This document shows, piece by piece, positions 54,001 to 60,483 of a stretch of DNA of 64,000 nucleotides (the stretch's first letter is position 1; every line of letters starts with the position of its first letter). Where the stretch lies: positions 16,172,485 to 16,236,484 of the forward strand of contig NC_134027.1 of assembly GCF_964204645.1 (NCBI RefSeq). The letters are read 5' to 3'. Origin of the DNA: Tubulanus polymorphus (Eukaryota > Nemertea > Palaeonemertea > Tubulaniformes > Tubulanidae). Below the pieces are notes generated by a model. That model saw nothing but the letters and a program-made list of their open reading frames with translations, made no database searches and was not told the DNA's origin. The position numbers were made by a program, and so were the translations under genes.

Positions 54001-54879
54001 TATACCACTTCGTGAATAGTCGTGTGGAGCCTGAACAATGAGGATGACTGCAGATCACATGCGTTTTAAATCACACATGAATGTGTTATATGACATGTGT
54101 GATTCACATTCAGGGCTGTATCACACGTGTGATCTTTTAAATCACACGTGTGATAATGTCCCATTTTTACACATTTGAATCACACATGTTTTTTGTAAGG
54201 GAGAGCAGGGATGAGATGCTATTGCCATAAAATCTGTGGTATTCGATGACTTAAGTACCAGAATGTCAGCATTTGCGTGGCCCGAAGCATTTATAGGGGG
54301 ATTATGGGGTCTGGCCCAGAGAAAATATTAGAAATTAGAAGTGTTTTCCTTGCGTATAACGAATCCATAACAACCACCATATCTTTTCCATATTTCTAAT
54401 GTGGCACCTCCACATTCCATTGACAATCAGCATCTCAAGCAGTACATGTCAAGCCCCTGGATTGTTGTTTTTTAAATGTGCCGAAGACATGACTACTGTT
54501 GTCACATGCCTGCAATCAATTATATATATACTTGTATATTTTCGTATACAGAAATCTGCGGAATTCTCATCCCATCTACAGAGGGTGATATCACAAAATT
54601 TCTGCAGGGAATTCTCTTCCCATCTGGTGGGTGATATCAAAAGTTGATGTGTGCGATCCAACCAGTTAAGGATAATGGCTATGTTTTTCCAAGAAAATTC
54701 ATATGTAAGAAAAACGCTTATGGGTGACACAGCTGGAGAACTGTTACCTTTTCTTGCAGATCTTCTAATTGATTTTGATGTTCAGCCACTGCTAATTCAC
54801 GTTCAGCTGTTATCTGTACACTTTCTCTTAAAGCTTCTTCCAATTCTTCGATACGCTCTTCATTCTGCTTAATTATATT
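18043..54879 (-). CDS. ERC/ELKS/CAST family protein, C-terminal 188 residues, five exons
   Basis: Minus-strand exons at 54748-54879, 18858-19018, 18427-18571, 18223-18327 and 18043-18066 join in phase (567 nt including the stop). The product is a continuous coiled coil. It contains 'EALRESVQITAERE', 'KQEAILAAISEKDATLALLE' and 'TQNRVKLL', all closely matching vertebrate ERC1/2. It ends DDVGIWA; the GIWA tail is the known PDZ ligand by which ERC proteins bind RIM at presynaptic active zones. From AERE to the RRKQLEEV-type segment there are 58 residues, which I recall is also the spacing in human ERC1. So no exon appears to be missing across the 35,729-bp intron (19019-54747). The 5' exons lie beyond the right edge or were not found. 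The 24-nt terminal exon could be alternatively spliced. Confidence 0.92.
19019..19650. other. Start of the giant ERC intron; eroded repeat
   Basis: No gene is seen. About 19330-19450 ('CCCATCAATGG', 'GGTAAACCATTAGTAACCTACAGG', 'AGGCCAAAA') looks like a decayed piece of the CTAGGGG/AAGTGGGCT repeat found intact at 31.2, 34.7, 41.6 and 47.6 kb. Confidence 0.4.
19651..20105. mobile_element. Imperfect inverted-repeat element, about 455 bp (MITE-like)
   Basis: The left end 'AGCCTACATTG…GGAGACAACTAGT' is mirrored at the right by 'AACTAGTTTGCTCCAGT…GATGTATGCT'. 'CAGTTGC'-type words recur throughout. No coding capacity is visible, and target duplications are not clear. Confidence 0.5.
21640..22900. 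repeat. Internal repeat units of the long-TIR element
   Basis: A block running from 'GTGAAGCTGGCTACTTATTC' to 'CTAATCGAGACGTCTGAATT' occurs at about 21648-21775 and 21950-22075. A diverged copy is at about 22747-22885. GGGAACCGGGAACCGG tracts sit between them. They match the element's arms and the relics at 12.6-13.1 kb. Apparent reading frames across them reflect the repeats. Confidence 0.65.
23145..23408. mobile_element. MITE with GGGCCCGGTTT-type termini
   Basis: The left end CCCTGGGCCCGGTTTAGG pairs with the right end, whose complement reads CCAGGGTCGGGTTTCACG. The element is about 264 bp and non-coding. A partial copy of the left end lies at about 22548-22600. Harbinger-like MITEs have similar termini, but no target duplication was resolved. 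Confidence 0.55.
23870..24125. mobile_element. Short inverted-repeat element (GCCGTCGGAA)
   Basis: GAGCCGTCGGAAGG at about 23871 is mirrored by TTCCGACGGC ending near 24123. The interior includes a CCCTCCCCTAG block and 'GGGGCGGCTTTGGCCGCCCC', a strong hairpin. It is non-coding. Confidence 0.5.
24126..26473. other. Interior of the long-TIR element, no gene recognised
   Basis: Several short open frames exist, for example near 24.0-24.3 kb (-) and 25.1-25.8 kb (+). None has recognisable motifs or convincing splice context. A (TA)n microsatellite lies at about 26446-26466. Confidence 0.4.
27412..27680 (+). pseudogene. Reverse-transcriptase fragment, non-LTR type (unit 1)
   Basis: The plus strand encodes a 'VDFDKAFDKAQHQPLL' block, the conserved aspartate region of LINE-type reverse transcriptase. 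A small deletion, frameshifts and stops follow. The end of the block matches unit 2 up to 'ACAAATGACATACACAGTAA'. It is a dead fragment. Confidence 0.65.
27955..28660. repeat. TCGACA / TATCGCGATA-rich block with an inverted-repeat core
   Basis: The block is dense in TCGACA, ATCGCGAT and TCGTGA words. From about 28228 to 28655 it forms an inverted repeat. 'CGATAAAGGGCCTCGAG' at about 28259 is mirrored at about 28612, and 'ATGTCGACATATCGCGATAT' at about 28312 is mirrored near 28580. Outer ends read TACGGAAG and CTTCCGTA, as in a MITE about 430 bp long. Such CpG-rich sequence is unusual in this AT-rich neighbourhood. Confidence 0.6.
28858..29256. repeat. 31-bp minisatellite, array 1
   Basis: About 13 tandem units of the pattern GAATTGTCGCGGGCGA followed by TAAAACCAAAATAAT, with scattered substitutions and one disrupted unit near 29115. 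Because the unit lacks stops in several minus-strand frames, long repetitive frames appear there; they are not genes. Confidence 0.95.
29257..30565. repeat. Tail segment of composite unit 1
   Basis: This stretch is duplicated at 33540-34555 with minor differences. A sub-block of about 75 bp ('CTCGATAAACACTTCAAGC…CAGCGAACGCTTA') occurs twice in this unit, at about 29341 and 29620, and once in unit 2. No gene is recognised. Confidence 0.7.
30605..30895 (+). pseudogene. Reverse-transcriptase fragment, non-LTR type (unit 2)
   Basis: From GTG 30631 the frame encodes 'VDFNKAFDKAQHQPLL', then 'WLSSYLSERKLVTEINGTP'. After a frameshift it continues with a 'GVTQGSILS' block like the (G/S)VPQGSVLG motif and 'LFNVLTNDIHS'. 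This is the palm/fingers segment just before the catalytic YADD, which is missing. It is a dead fragment that confirms the origin of its partner at 27.4 kb. Confidence 0.75.
30955..31246. repeat. 31-bp minisatellite, array 2a
   Basis: About nine units of the same 31-bp pattern as array 1. The array is interrupted at its right end by the CTAGGGG element. Confidence 0.9.
31247..32561 (+). mobile_element. CTAGGGG…AGCCCGCTG element (family X), copy 1
   Basis: The insertion splits the minisatellite. The left end is CTAGGGGTCCAGGG; then come 3-4 tandem units containing 'TATTCAACGCCCCCTGGTGAC'. A conserved 3' half follows ('CACCTACGAATGAGTACTGATG', 'GACATTTTTGGGC', 'GACGGACGGACG'). The right end is AATAGCCCGCTGAAAAA. 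It is non-coding. Other copies are at 34.7, 41.6, 47.6 (inverted) and 55.2 kb. The 3' hairpin plus CTAA seen in some copies recalls Helitrons, but the 5' end does not fit. Confidence 0.65.
32562..33539. repeat. 31-bp minisatellite, array 2b
   Basis: About 31 units of the GAATTGTCGCGGGCGA-type repeat, including CGACAAAACC and CGATAAAACC variants. Several irregular units lie near 32960-33000 and 33360-33400. It is the right half of the array split by family X copy 1. Confidence 0.95.
34736..35668 (+). mobile_element. Family X element, copy 2
   Basis: It runs from ACTAGGGGCCCAGGGGCCC to 'CCCAAGTGGGCTAA' and is inserted in the left virus-like copy. The uninterrupted minus-strand copy near 40.87 kb passes directly from 'GGTTTTAATTTT' to 'AAAATTACTAATAAATG'. 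It is shorter than copy 1, with fewer internal units. Confidence 0.65.
35681..36262 (+). pseudogene. AT-rich virus-like element gene A, frameshifted
   Basis: A 95-residue frame from ATG 35681 to TAA 35968 begins MNEQILNFKDFDLHELEKYF. Just after the stop, homologous reading continues in another frame and includes 'RYCPF', 'FIPDIPNEKSFKDVGIQC' and, after another stop near 36144, a Cys/His stretch 'LCNCGKYYTR'. The minus-strand partner at 40.38-40.85 kb has the same parts with its own breaks, so both are decayed. The function is unknown. The low GC content matches the 60.5-64 kb polymerase gene and contrasts with the flanking repeats. Confidence 0.55.
36346..36440 (+). CDS. AT-rich virus-like element gene B, small membrane protein
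   Basis: A 30-residue frame starting MNENGFIPTGKSDLKHY is followed by a hydrophobic helix (LVAGGLILAALYF) and a stop. A matching but altered sequence is on the minus strand near 40.2-40.3 kb. Short single-helix proteins are common in virus-like elements. Further residues after the stop suggest a longer ancestral frame. The function is unknown. Confidence 0.4.
36530..38176 (-). mobile_element. 1.65-kb CAAGAGGCCC repeat with tRNA-like module, copy 1
   Basis: It starts CAAGAGGCCCATGGGCC and ends about ACCAATGC. TAATAA flanks both sides (36524-36529 and 38177-38182), a candidate 6-bp target duplication. On the minus strand 37161-37250 reads like a tRNA: A box GGTAGCTCAGTGAG and B box GGGTTCGAGTCC. 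Its first 1.08 kb recurs at 59447. It interrupts the left virus-like copy between genes B and C. Open frames here (36.9-37.3 kb) are not supported as genes. Confidence 0.65.
38225..38456 (+). pseudogene. AT-rich virus-like element gene C, 3' end replaced
   Basis: The frame starts MSENILNLLHLIYRNQKDI and has a membrane helix (KLIIIVSGMVSVSIYSL). It continues with a polar region containing 'CCEICNQKVC'. At 38457 the reading enters the CAAGAGCCCC repeat, so the following residues to 38680 are not native. The minus-strand homolog at 39.83-40.08 kb has a stop in the Cys motif. It is probably a small membrane protein of a virus-like element. The function is unknown. Confidence 0.45.
38457..39050 (+). 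repeat. CAAGAGCCCC repeat (family Y), copy 1
   Basis: It starts CAAGAGCCCCAGG and includes 'GGTCAGCCTGTCAG' and 'ACATGGCTAATTAGCATATC'. It ends near 'GATACCGCGGGTTCACATGAAC'. The same blocks occur at 41.455-41.59 and 42.43-42.83 kb, where a family X element separates them. It is non-coding. Confidence 0.65.
39160..41194 (-). mobile_element. AT-rich virus-like element, right (inverted) copy
   Basis: Read on the minus strand, it starts at the 145-bp imperfect palindrome 41050-41194 (AGTAATAGGG at both ends). An AT-rich leader of CGAGTAA-type repeats follows, then homologs of genes A (about 40850-40380), B (near 40250) and C (40080-39830), and then 0.65 kb of AT-rich DNA. Order and sequence match the scattered left copy at 20.7-38.5 kb. 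The two copies face each other, so they form a long-range inverted repeat. It is a decayed fragment, not a full element. Confidence 0.65.
40380..40849 (-). pseudogene. AT-rich virus-like element gene A, inverted copy, broken
   Basis: The frame starts MNEQILNFKDIDLHEFEKYF at 40849. It lacks a segment of about 17 residues that the plus-strand copy has, then shifts frame near 40545. The reading '…PNEKSFKDVGIQCNLDNKID' with the 'NCGKYYTR' tail follows in the other frame to about 40380. Function unknown. Confidence 0.5.
41455..42830 (+). mobile_element. Family Y repeat split by a family X element
   Basis: 41455-41590 is the start of repeat Y (CAAGAGCCCCAAGGGGCAC). About 41590-42422 is a family X body with two 'TTCAACGCCCC…TGGTGGCCAT' units. 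42530-42830 is the end of Y ('ATGGCTAATTAGCATATC', 'GATACCGCGGGTTCGCGTGAAC'). It shows that X inserts into Y. Confidence 0.55.
42831..43620. other. No gene seen
   Basis: AT-rich sequence without recognised repeats or coding evidence. Confidence 0.5.
43640..44760. repeat. Interspersed repeat shared with 56.35-56.76 kb, split by a TIR element
   Basis: 'AAGCGGTTTACCTTTGCGATA' to 'GGCAATATTTTC' at 43641-43860, then '…AATGCTCTATCC…CAAATACTCATCAGA' at 44606-44700, match the continuous copy at about 56360-56740. The 733-bp element at 43865-44597 lies in the gap. Confidence 0.6.
43865..44597. mobile_element. 733-bp DNA element with CGCGTTCACACGACGA inverted termini
   Basis: CGCGTTCACACGACGA at the left is mirrored by TCGTCGTGTGAACGCG at the right. 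Subterminal 'AGACCGGTCTA'-type words recur inside, especially 44370-44580. It is non-coding. The insertion is supported by the uninterrupted copy near 56.6 kb. The superfamily is not determined. Confidence 0.7.
44715..45060. repeat. Diverged tandem repeat, about 145-bp unit
   Basis: Three units share 'ATGTTATTTGATGTRTGTAG' and 'GGTTTCATCCA.GGGCT…CCCATTACACA', centred near 44735, 44880 and 45025. Confidence 0.5.
45108..46546. mobile_element. TTAA-flanked DNA element, 1.44 kb, non-autonomous
   Basis: AGGGTAACTGATACTTTTTTTTA at the left is mirrored by AAAAAAGTGTCAGTTACCT at the right. TTAA directly abuts both ends (45104-45107 and 46547-46550). TTAA target duplication is characteristic of piggyBac and Kolobok superfamilies. 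No transposase frame is recognisable inside. The short frames at 45.1-46.1 kb have no family motifs. Confidence 0.75.
46955..47245. repeat. Left subterminal CACACGTGTGAT palindrome cluster
   Basis: At least ten copies of CACAYGTGTGAT/ATCACACRTGTG occur in both orientations. The matching cluster is at 54055-54190. Such arrays usually bind the cognate transposase. Confidence 0.7.
47636..48831 (-). mobile_element. Family X element, copy 4 (inverted, complete)
   Basis: Read on the minus strand it begins ACTAGGGGTCCAGGGCGGAC and ends 'GTAAGCCCCAAGTGGGCTAA'. It includes tandem 'GTTGAATAGTAGAATAACTT' units and GGACGGACGA near its end. It is the fullest copy here (about 1.2 kb), non-coding, and nested in the 7.3-kb transposon. 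Confidence 0.65.
49222..51855 (+). pseudogene. DDE-type transposase of the 7.3-kb element, eight exons, lightly broken
   Basis: Exons at 49222-49426, 49535-49997, 50082-50158, 50244-50430, 50504-50741, 51213-51389, 51501-51649 and 51734-51855 have GT-AG borders and consistent phases (1618 nt). Recognisable blocks are 'DDPDYVP', 'GDGRADSP' joined by splicing to 'GHTAKYGTY', 'VTDRHVSILK', 'DVWHLEKS', 'CQHGE', 'SGVESFHSLLN' and 'VLHHNENVNR'. They match a transposase-like family widespread in molluscs and fish. I take GDGR, TDRH and VESFH as D, D and E. Breaks are a TAG at 49545-49547 and single-base shifts in or beside A-runs at about 49803, 50623 and 51345-51349. The N-terminal exon, a THAP domain in some relatives, was not found. 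An ISL3-like (IS3EU) class is possible but unproven. Confidence 0.75.
52048..53277 (-). CDS. P2X7-ballast-domain-like zinc protein, four exons, intact
   Basis: Minus-strand exons at 53166-53277, 52711-52867, 52372-52611 and 52048-52195 splice in phase to 218 residues plus stop. The N-terminus is acidic and Ser/Asp-rich. The rest carries 'WCQCQNC', 'SYCCQEKNPV', 'CIFAHPGFHSVCLDPW' and 'PLPSCVVKIIRETYP'. These match the Cys-rich cytoplasmic 'ballast' domain of P2X7 receptors, which also occurs outside P2X7 in invertebrates. There is no membrane segment, so it is not a channel. The AG acceptor after GAAG is needed to keep phase in the last exon. A second ATG at 53250 is an alternative start. Its stop codon lies 193 bp from the convergent transposase stop, inside the same inverted repeats. 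A role in transposition is inference. Confidence 0.8.
53266..53290 (-). promoter_or_regulatory. CRE and E-box at the P2X7-like gene start
   Basis: TGACGTCA (53269-53276) and CACGTG (53283-53288) lie 10 bp apart, overlapping the first ATG and about 20-40 bp upstream of the second. They fit a compact promoter and favour the ATG at 53248-53250 as the start. No TATA box is clear. Confidence 0.35.
54055..54190. repeat. Right subterminal CACACGTGTGAT palindrome cluster
   Basis: About six copies of TCACACGTGTGA-like palindromes lie next to the right inverted terminus of the 7.3-kb element, the counterpart of the left cluster. Confidence 0.7.
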
Positions 54880-55244
54880 CTATAAACCAAACAAATACAC
54901 AAAAAGCCGTAATAAACAAATGCTAAACAATTAAGGCATATAATAAACAATAATGGTGCTGTCAAAAAGAAAATTATGAATAATTATGAATAATAATTAT
55001 GAATAATCTAAAAAATTTTATTGTAAGGAAAATTCAAAGATTGTGGGCAAAATATGAAATGAATGCGAAAAAGAAAAAAGACAAAAATTATTTTCTTCTA
55101 ACCATGTTCTATAGCCTGAGGTCTCTTAACAATGCAATAATTACATGCATCTGAATATAGATCAAATAGTGCTTTCTTTCTCAGAATGCTTTGTATGGTC
55201 TCATTAAGTAGTCACCATAGTTTTTGATACCAGAAATCATATCC

Positions 55245-56360
55245 TATAAAACTAAGGGACCAGGGACAAATGCCCAATTGGGGGGTGGTTTGAAATGCAA
55301 AAGAAACCTCAAAATTTCAATATTCAATCCCCCCGGTGAACATGAAAGAGGCATAGGATAACTATTGGGCGCTTACTTCCTGATACGATACGATGAGCTA
55401 TATCAAAATCAGCTTTCTGAAGCGAGAGGAACTTTCATTTTTCTCAGTTAAAAAGATTTTTCACATCACCACTGAATCAACACAATCCTTGAATATTCAT
55501 GTAACTAGATGCTCATTTCTAACAATCCACAGCTAACATAATCAGAAATATATAGCTCTTAACTAGGAGCTAAATATTCCATGACTTGTATGATCAGAGC
55601 CCTCTGAGCGTACATGTCGCCCAACCTAGTGTTTCACAATATGCATCAGAACCAATATAATAAACACATAAATTGTACATAATTCAATATTCCACCATAC
55701 CAAGACAACAGGGGGCCTGGGGATCTCCCCAAGAAGATTTTCAAAAATGAAGCCCACTAAATGCATCTTAAAGTCATGACACAACCATCCACTTTCAGGC
55801 ATAACCAGCAGAGATCAATTAGAGAGTTGTTATACAATCAAAGTTTTTAAAACAACATATTAACTTTTTGTGTGGACACAAAATGAGACAAAATTAAACA
55901 GCTGGCCTGAATGATCTTTAATACAACGATCCACTTTCAAGCACAAACAACACCAGATTTTGAAAATTAGAAATAGTAATAAACAACCAGTTTTTTAAAC
56001 ACTATATTAATATTTAAACCCATAGAGAAAAAAGCTAGCCCAAATCACACCCACATTGATATCCATACCTCTCTCTTCAGTCAAAATAGTATTTGAGAGC
56101 GCTGAATCTTACGTGGGAAATCCTGTTTTTCGAATGAGAACAAAAAATATTTTAAGACATAACGCACTAAAAATGTCGATCCAGAATTTATCCTGACACT
56201 TTTAGGAGGAAACACATGCACCGCACTCCCCTAAATCTGTCCCTGAAAACCTGTTGATTTTTTTAGACAAAACCTTTATCCATCCACGAATGCAGACTGG
56301 TGACACTAAGATAGACAGAGATTGCATGACAATTGATTGATCAAATAATTTGCCACAGGT
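55245..56360 (+). repeat. Family X element, eroded copy 5
   Basis: It starts 'AACTAAGGGACCAGGGACAAA' and has 'TATTCAATCCCCCCGGTGA' and, near its end, 'CATCCACGAATGCAGACTGGTGACAC'. All are diverged forms of family X landmarks. The repeat shared with 43.6 kb follows at about 56360-56760. Confidence 0.5.
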
Positions 56361-56764
56361 AAAGCGGTTTACCTTTCTAGTATCTAGAAGAACGTACAAT
56401 TATACATGTATTCATTTTAAAAGTTTTCACTTGCGTGTTGTTAGTTTTGGTTTAAATATGTCCAAAAAACTATAAGGGCTCTGGAAAGCATGACACAAAA
56501 TTTGACATTGGCAATTCTTTGTATTTAGCATAAAAATCCAGGAAGCCAATTAAACAGTTCCGAAATTCTCATTTTAGGCCTACCAGCTCATTTTCTTCCT
56601 GATCAATGTGGCAATATTTTCCAATAGGTTTAGATTTTGTTCAATGCTCTATCCTCATTCCAGCAGTTTCAAACGGCATCTTGAATTGCAGACAGATGAT
56701 GAGACTGCACAAATACTCATCAGAGAGTGACAAACCATAGTTTATAGACTTTTTGAAACTGCCA

Positions 56765-57461
56765 TATAATATATTTTTAGAACAAATAAACGTTGAATAT
56801 TGTATCATACGGGGATCCCCTACAATGTTGAGGTGTCCGAACTGGATATTTTCTGAAAATTGATCAAAATGTAGGTGAAGAAAATAAAAATATCAAAACT
56901 TTATTGGCAATGAGACCTGACTTTGTAATCCAAAATCAGAATTTTTGCTAGTATGGCCATTCCTCCAGCTTTAAGGGGCAATCATTGCGATACGCCCAAG
57001 AAACAAACAGTTTCGAGGAGACGAATGTTCAAAGATTCCCGTCTCCCTGTACTCCTGTCAAGCGGGCCTCTCATTTAATGAGTACACCAATTGATTTGTA
57101 CGGAGACAAAACACAAATGTGAGTACCGCGTGTTTGGCTGCTAAGAAGCTAGTAAAAGGCTCAAAAATAGCCCATTGACGACATTGGTGAGTATCAATTT
57201 TCAAAATTTCAATGCACAAGGAATCTTAATTTCATTTCACTACTTGAAATATTTATAATTCATTATGTGGAATAATAACAAGATAACGCTCCCTTTTAGA
57301 AAAAAGTTTGTTCAACAATAAATGAAATGAACCTTACAAGAATAGGAATGAAGAAAGGCAGCACAAGTGAGAAAACGAAAGAGTTTGTGAATAGTGTATA
57401 TTGTTATATATCTGTTTATTTCTTAGAGGTTAAATTTAGGTAAAAGTCTTTGGCGTGAGGT
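56765..57461. other. No gene seen
   Basis: AT-rich DNA with GC-richer patches near 57000-57160. No supported feature. Confidence 0.45.
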
Positions 57462-57897
57462 TCAACCCAGTTTTTCTGCTATTTTTTTCAAAAAGTCAAC
57501 TTTTGCCTTATTAAGAGGTAGAGGGTATTCACTGTACAAAGGCTTTGTTTGAAGGGGTAGATCGTCCAAATCCAATCCCTCTTTATGATAATCAACCTTC
57601 ATGGGTGTATTAGTTAAATCGTATGAAGCTGACGACACGCCGTACTGCTGTGATTCACGGTCTGTAAAAGAGAAGCAACTTTGGATTAGAAGCATGTGGA
57701 ATTTTTTTTCTAGAAAAAAAAACCTCAGTTAATTAACTAATTTACCTGGATCTGACCATTCAAAGCCTCTTTCCTGGTTCCAAAATTAATCCATTTTGTG
57801 TCTGCCAATACTGTTGGTATTGCTGAATTTTCAGCTTTTCCATTGGAAAAGACTTAGCCATGAACGAAAGTCGTGAAATTCATCTTGTTGTACCCGG

Positions 57898-57928
<31 letters not shown>

Positions 57929-58560
57929 TGAATACGACCTTTTACTTTTACTTAACCATAAAATACTTTGCCCGCTGCAGTTTCAGCCCAAATGATTAGG
58001 TTGTCAGCACCTAAAGGAAAAGATATGAATGTACTTTATATCGGGTTACTATCAATTGAAACAGTACTCTATAGAGAATATGACATTTGAAAAATCAACT
58101 TACCAGTGTTCCCGTAACTAGTTTTATTCAACATAACATCAATCATGCTGATTACTTCATCATCCCCTTTACCAGCGGAATACATGAAACACTTGATGTT
58201 TTGGTGGAATCCAGAATAAATTCCAAAATAAAAAGTATATAATTGTCTCATGTAGTAGATTGATTGGGTTGGCATTTTTGGGCATGGTAAATTTTTCTGG
58301 ATATCAATTTGGAATGATGTGACTGCCTTTTTAAAAGCACGGTGCAAAATAACGTTTCACAAAGATAATCTGTCATACAAACAAATGCATACCCAAGGTC
58401 AGAGACCCAAACAATAGACACAAGTGCATTAACACCTGTGGCCATGTCTGAGGTAGTCCTGCGGTTTGACATTTCACATATTAATGGAATCATTCGAAGT
58501 TCCCCATGTGATAGAAAATTTTTAGCCGGTGTACCTATGCAATCCATAATATGATTTGAA
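57462..58560 (-). pseudogene. Transposase-like protein of the 'RQL.YNFGI' animal family, fragments
   Basis: The minus strand carries several blocks of a protein family frequent in invertebrate mobile elements. From about 58335 the reading goes through 'IDIQKNLPCPKM', 'YYMRQLYTFYFGIYSG' and 'DDEVISMIDVML'. At about 57990 it has 'NLIIWAET', where relatives have a D-x-C-x-GQN motif. At 57750-57845 it has 'TVLADTKWINFGTRKEAL', and the terminal exon 57462-57661 ends '…KAKVDFLKKIAEKLG'. The catalytic-looking GQN block is replaced and an in-frame stop follows it, so it is probably dead. Splicing between blocks is plausible but incompletely resolved. The family call is from motif memory. Confidence 0.5.
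57898..57922. repeat. (AT)n microsatellite
   Basis: About 12 AT dinucleotides in a row, within an intron or spacer of the transposase-like fragment. Confidence 0.9.
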
Positions 58561-58814
58561 GAAATACAACAAATTTAAAAGTTAAAAACTGGATTTGTTT
58601 CAGATCGGAATTTTCAAGGGGACATAACATTCGGAGATACCAACATATGAGCGAATATGAGGGAATTCTTATAACAAACACTTTGACAATGGTCATATAT
58701 GTAGAAAAGTCTGAAATGTCACATCTCTTTAGTTTTTTGAGTTGAAAATTTTTTTTTTTCAAAATAATATTTGGAGTGTTTTTTACATTTAATCTATGTG
58801 CATGTATTCTACAG

Positions 58815-59305
58815 GTTCTCGAGAGTGTAGGATTACAAAAATCAGATGGTCACATTGACACCATTATTAAAGCAGGTCAGCAGTACCTGAAACAAAAACG
58901 CTGCAAAAAAAGGTACAGGTAATTTAAAAAACAATGTATTTATTATCTCTATCGCCAATTAAATCATAAAAGAATAGATTGAAAATTTCAACACTATAAT
59001 ACAATACAATATCTATTTGTTGGCACGTACAATAATGTGTTTTACATTCAAATTATTGCAGCAGAAAGGTTGAGTCTCGATTCGTGGACCAGGCAACCCA
59101 GACTAATATCGATGGCCCCAAAAGGTATTGATTACATGCATGATTAAAAGAGCAATTATTTTCTACACATCATTTCCATGTGCGAGTTAAAATAAAATGC
59201 GATTTCATGTTCCACCATTATCTAAACATTGCAAATCTGAAAATCATGTTTGGAATTTTGCAGACAGACAATTGAGACTCAGACTGAGATGTCTGCAGAT
59301 GTAAG
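58815..59305 (+). CDS. Three small exons of an unrecognised gene
   Basis: 58815-58912, 59062-59124 and 59264-59305 each have AG before and GT after, and all keep phase 2. They read 'VLESVGLQKSDGHIDTIIKA…', then '…FVDQATQTNIDGPK', then 'RQTIETQTEMSADV'. QATQT/ETQTE repeats are seen in linker regions of many proteins. Upstream and downstream exons are not identified; downstream, the CAAGAGGCCC repeat begins at 59447. It lies back-to-back with the transposase-like fragments and may belong to the same mobile element. Confidence 0.4.
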
Positions 59306-59446
59306 GTATTTACTCTTATCATTCAAGTGATTAGTAAAAGTGATTTATGCTAATTTTCCCTGTATATAATATAATAAAGGCTTTTAAAATTTCGTTCAGA
59401 TTTTTTACTGTGTGTAACGCTGCTGTTGAGTGAAAGTGAAAATAAA

Positions 59447-60483
59447 CAAGAGGCCCATGGGCCTTGAAGCATTGGTAGATTATACTGTGGTATTAAGTGG
59501 TTATAATGTTTTACATCTGCCGGCAAATCTTCTATGACGATGTTGATTAGGAGGACCACAGACTTAAAGGTCTATTTGTCTTGTACGATTTTATTCCTGA
59601 AACGAGGCTATTTGTCAAGTTAAACCTCATTAATGCGATTCTGTTAAAAAGACGAAACTAGTTTATTCTGATGTTTTCCATCATGTCCCAGCCAAGATAT
59701 TTATATCAATCAAGATTTGGATACAAAAACCCATTTTTACGCATGAACTGTTAGGCCCCACTGAATAATGAAAACAAAAACAGAACAACTTTTCTGAATG
59801 CAATTGCAAGACCCTCTGATCTTAGCTCTGATGCATGTACGCATGCAAAACGTCGCAGAGAGCGATGCCGGCGTTGGTGTCACTGAGGCCGGCTGATGAT
59901 TGTTTGTGTTTTTGTTTGTTTTTCTTTATGTACGTTTGGATCTTGGTTTCCCAAGACTATTCCTATTGGATTGTTCATTTAACCTCACGACGGTACGGCC
60001 TTTGAAGTGTTGCCCGCACACTGTTTGCAGCCAGGAGGACTCGAACCCACTTGTCACTCAGCATTGATAGTGGATTCAACAGCATCACGCCTTATCTCAC
60101 TGAGCTACCGAGGCCGCTCGATTCAATTCCAAAAAACTAACTACAGCAGCGGCAAATAACCATCGCAATATTGCAATTTACGACAAACAATGCGTAAATT
60201 CAATTACTGTTGTTTAACGCATGGAAAAGATAATAAAAAGTATTTTTTCCCGGCGCGCATTGCAAAGCGAATCTCTGCCGAGTGCGTAAGAGGGTGCTAC
60301 CGCCTAATGAGTGCGCAGCAGGCGGGTAGGGCGTCCTTAAGTGAAAACTTATATTAGAATATAGCCGAATCGAATTTTACAATGTCAGTCAACTGATTGA
60401 TGATACAACATGGTTGTTCTCGGCGTACCTAACAATGATATTTTCCTCCAATAAACAACTCTGGTAAAATTGAATAAAATGAT
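59447..60483 (-). mobile_element. CAAGAGGCCC repeat with tRNA-like module, copy 2 (interrupted)
   Basis: It is nearly identical to 36530-37613 apart from small indels. The tRNA-like A and B boxes are on the minus strand at 60030-60120. Identity stops exactly at 'GAATAAAATGAT', where the AT-rich polymerase element begins with AGTAATAGGG. Copy 1 continues for another 560 bp. The simplest reading is that the polymerase element inserted into this repeat. Confidence 0.7.

Larger units (their letters stand above)
46929..54201. mobile_element. 7.3-kb two-gene DNA transposon with CCCTTACAAAAAA inverted ends
   Basis: CCCTTACAAAAAA at 46929-46941 is repeated inverted at 54189-54201. Just inside each end lie many copies of the palindromic word TCACACGTGTGA and variants (46960-47240 and 54055-54190), a typical subterminal transposase-binding pattern. 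Between them are a spliced transposase gene (49.2-51.9 kb, +) and an intact P2X7-ballast-like gene (52.0-53.3 kb, -). A family X element is nested at 47636-48831. Only a 2-bp AG flank is shared, so the target duplication is uncertain. The whole element lies in the ERC intron, about 550 bp from an ERC exon. Confidence 0.75.
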
